Below are positions 14,390-15,653 of a DNA stretch of 15,653 nt, piece by piece. Position numbers and translations under genes: made by a program. How positions within the stretch are numbered: position 1 is the first letter of the stretch; each line of letters starts with the position of its first letter. The notes beneath the pieces were generated by a model. The model made no database searches and had not been told where the DNA came from. It worked only from the letters and a program-made list of their open reading frames with translations. Origin of the DNA: Alphaproteobacteria bacterium UBA6187 (GTDB taxonomy: Bacteria; Pseudomonadota; Alphaproteobacteria; Rickettsiales; UBA6187). The stretch spans positions 19,106 to 34,758 of the forward strand of contig DITJ01000108.1 in the NCBI GenBank assembly GCA_002422795.1, in the 5' to 3' direction.

Positions 14390-15653
14390 ATGACAGTTTA
14401 CAATATTGGTTATTGGCAAAATTTAGATATTAATGCAATTACAAATCTATTTTTGTACGGCACCACTTCTACTCCAGTAAATTATATTGATAGGCTGCGT
14501 TCTACAGATACAAATACTGTTAGCGTACAACTTGACATGAAAACATTTATGTCAACAGGCCCAGGACGTTATGCACATGCTTCTATGGCACCAATAATGC
14601 AAAAGTTTTTTGAGGATGGTGAGCTCGCGGACGGAAGTTATACTGTTTCTGAATTAAAAGCTATGGGATATTCTAACCAAGACTTTAACTTGCTTTTTTA
14701 TCACTATAATACAGATGTTACCAGTTCTGATTATGCTTTAAGAACTTATATTTACAACTCAGCAAGTTTTAAAATTTCTGATAATGCAGTTTTCGTGGTA
14801 AATGGATCAGATAGGCATGTAGAGAACATGGGTATTTGGGCCTATAATGATAATTTTGATTTCCAATCTGATAGTATCGGTACAATGTTAGGAAACCAAG
14901 TGCTTATATCTGCAATTGATCCTTACAATATAGGCAAAACAGTGGATATCATATTTAGCGGTAAGGAGCTAGTATCTACATTAAATTATACCCAAGCTTT
15001 ATATGAAATAGACAAAGCTATTGTTAATGAGCAAACTTATAATTCAGTAACTTCCTTCTTGGATGCGAGTATTGCAATGGATGATGTTATTTCTGACTTG
15101 CAAACAAGAAGCATTATAGACTACAACACCTTCAACGGAAAAATCATCTACGGCCAAATAGGTGACCATAGTGATAATTTAATTGGTACTGATGGAAATG
15201 ATGTTTTAATAGCTGGCGCTGGTAAAGATGCATTAGACGGTGGAGATGGTAGCGATTTACTAAATGGTGGCTCTGGTGATGATGCTATATATGCAGGAAA
15301 TGGTAGTGACACACTACAAGGCAACTACGGCAATGATACGTTACTAGGCGTTGATGGTGCCGATACTCTCGATGGCGGTTCAGATAACGACCTCCTAATC
15401 GGCGGTGCTGGTGGTGATACGTATATTTTCAACAAAACAGGCTTTGGTCACGATACGATAATAGATGGCAGCGGCAAGCTGGTGTTTGGCGGTGTGGTGC
15501 TTTCGGGCAATGCCCAGGCGGTGACGAATGAAAATGGCATGTATACTATATATTCCGGCGGGAAAACTTACGGAATTCTTAAAATTGATGGCACTCAAGA
15601 CATTCTTATTATGTCTACCATAAATGACACAATAACAATTAAAAACTTCGTAA
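14390..15653 (+). CDS. C: second RTX-repeat secreted protein, cut by window end
   Basis: An open frame of 421 codons starts MTVYNIGYWQNLDINAI at 14390 and is still open at the window edge. Residues 1 to about 255 are unlike B2 and unrecognised; they contain FFEDGELADGSYTVSEL, which is faintly like an EF-hand loop, and FVVNGSDRHVENMGIWAY. From about residue 258 there are RTX nonapeptides: GTDGNDVL, GAGKDALDGGDGSDLLNGG, GSGDDAIYAGNGSDTL and GGSDNDLLIGGAGGD. From residue 334 the sequence is the same cassette as in B2, with three amino-acid differences in 88 codons. There is no signal peptide, as expected for type I secretion. AAGG lies upstream of the start. Function is unknown, and the true end is outside the window. 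Confidence 0.85.
   Translation, partial: MTVYNIGYWQNLDINAITNLFLYGTTSTPVNYIDRLRSTDTNTVSVQLDMKTFMSTGPGRYAHASMAPIMQKFFEDGELADGSYTVSELKAMGYSNQDFNLLFYHYNTDVTSSDYALRTYIYNSASFKISDNAVFVVNGSDRHVENMGIWAYNDNFDFQSDSIGTMLGNQVLISAIDPYNIGKTVDIIFSGKELVSTLNYTQALYEIDKAIVNEQTYNSVTSFLDASIAMDDVISDLQTRSIIDYNTFNGKIIYGQIGDHSDNLIGTDGNDVLIAGAGKDALDGGDGSDLLNGGSGDDAIYAGNGSDTLQGNYGNDTLLGVDGADTLDGGSDNDLLIGGAGGDTYIFNKTGFGHDTIIDGSGKLVFGGVVLSGNAQAVTNENGMYTIYSGGKTYGILKIDGTQDILIMSTINDTITIKNFV
15389..15653 (+). repeat. C-terminal RTX cassette, copy 2
   Basis: This is the second copy of the 265-bp block at 13721-13985, in the same frame in gene C. The joined N-terminal regions of the two genes are unrelated. The right limit of the repeat is outside the window. 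Confidence 0.95.

Noticed and set aside
13727..15598. Pair of matching minus-strand ORFs under the RTX tails
   Set aside because: They are antisense to the two RTX cassettes, and their likeness only reflects the duplicated DNA.

Overview
The window is a stretch of an AT-rich bacterial chromosome, most likely from an alphaproteobacterium. The support is the set of core genes (miaA, HU, dsbB next to coq7, and a fused LplT-PlsC-Aas phospholipid repair protein), together with several short palindromic repeats and decayed mobile DNA of the kind seen in host-associated or reduced alphaproteobacterial genomes such as Rickettsiales. The genus cannot be named from the sequence. No tRNA, rRNA or CRISPR array was seen.

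Left part (1-6592). A promoter and a small hairpin precede miaA on the + strand. Converging on it from the right is a tightly coupled minus-strand operon, in transcription order: the 1155-residue MFS/acyltransferase/acyl-ACP synthetase, a small lipoprotein, and an exported amidohydrolase. Both junctions are ATGA overlaps. An 11-G tract lies in the convergent intergenic space. The Aas domain carries an in-frame palindromic insertion of about 98 bp.

Middle part (6593-10739). A 711-bp AT-rich gap holds hairpins and a few DnaA-box-like sites. It is followed on the minus strand by a MazG-like/HU pair and by two small membrane ORFs that a T9 homopolymer may join into one. Then come a 325-bp MITE-like element with perfect 20-bp terminal inverted repeats, a dsbB interrupted by one missing base, a second palindromic element, an intact coq7, and the truncated 3' end of a transposase that looks like IS630.

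Right part (10740-15653), all + strand. This is a repetitive accessory locus: anchored protein A1, broken toxin-like gene B1, paralogue A2, intact RTX protein B2, a four-helix membrane protein overlapping B2, and a second RTX protein C that runs off the window. B2 and C have unrelated N-terminal regions but a nearly identical RTX/C-terminal cassette. A1-B1 is a decayed tandem copy of A2-B2. The layout fits a family of secreted RTX effectors with exchangeable front ends and membrane partner or immunity proteins. That role is inference; the architecture and duplications are read directly from the sequence.
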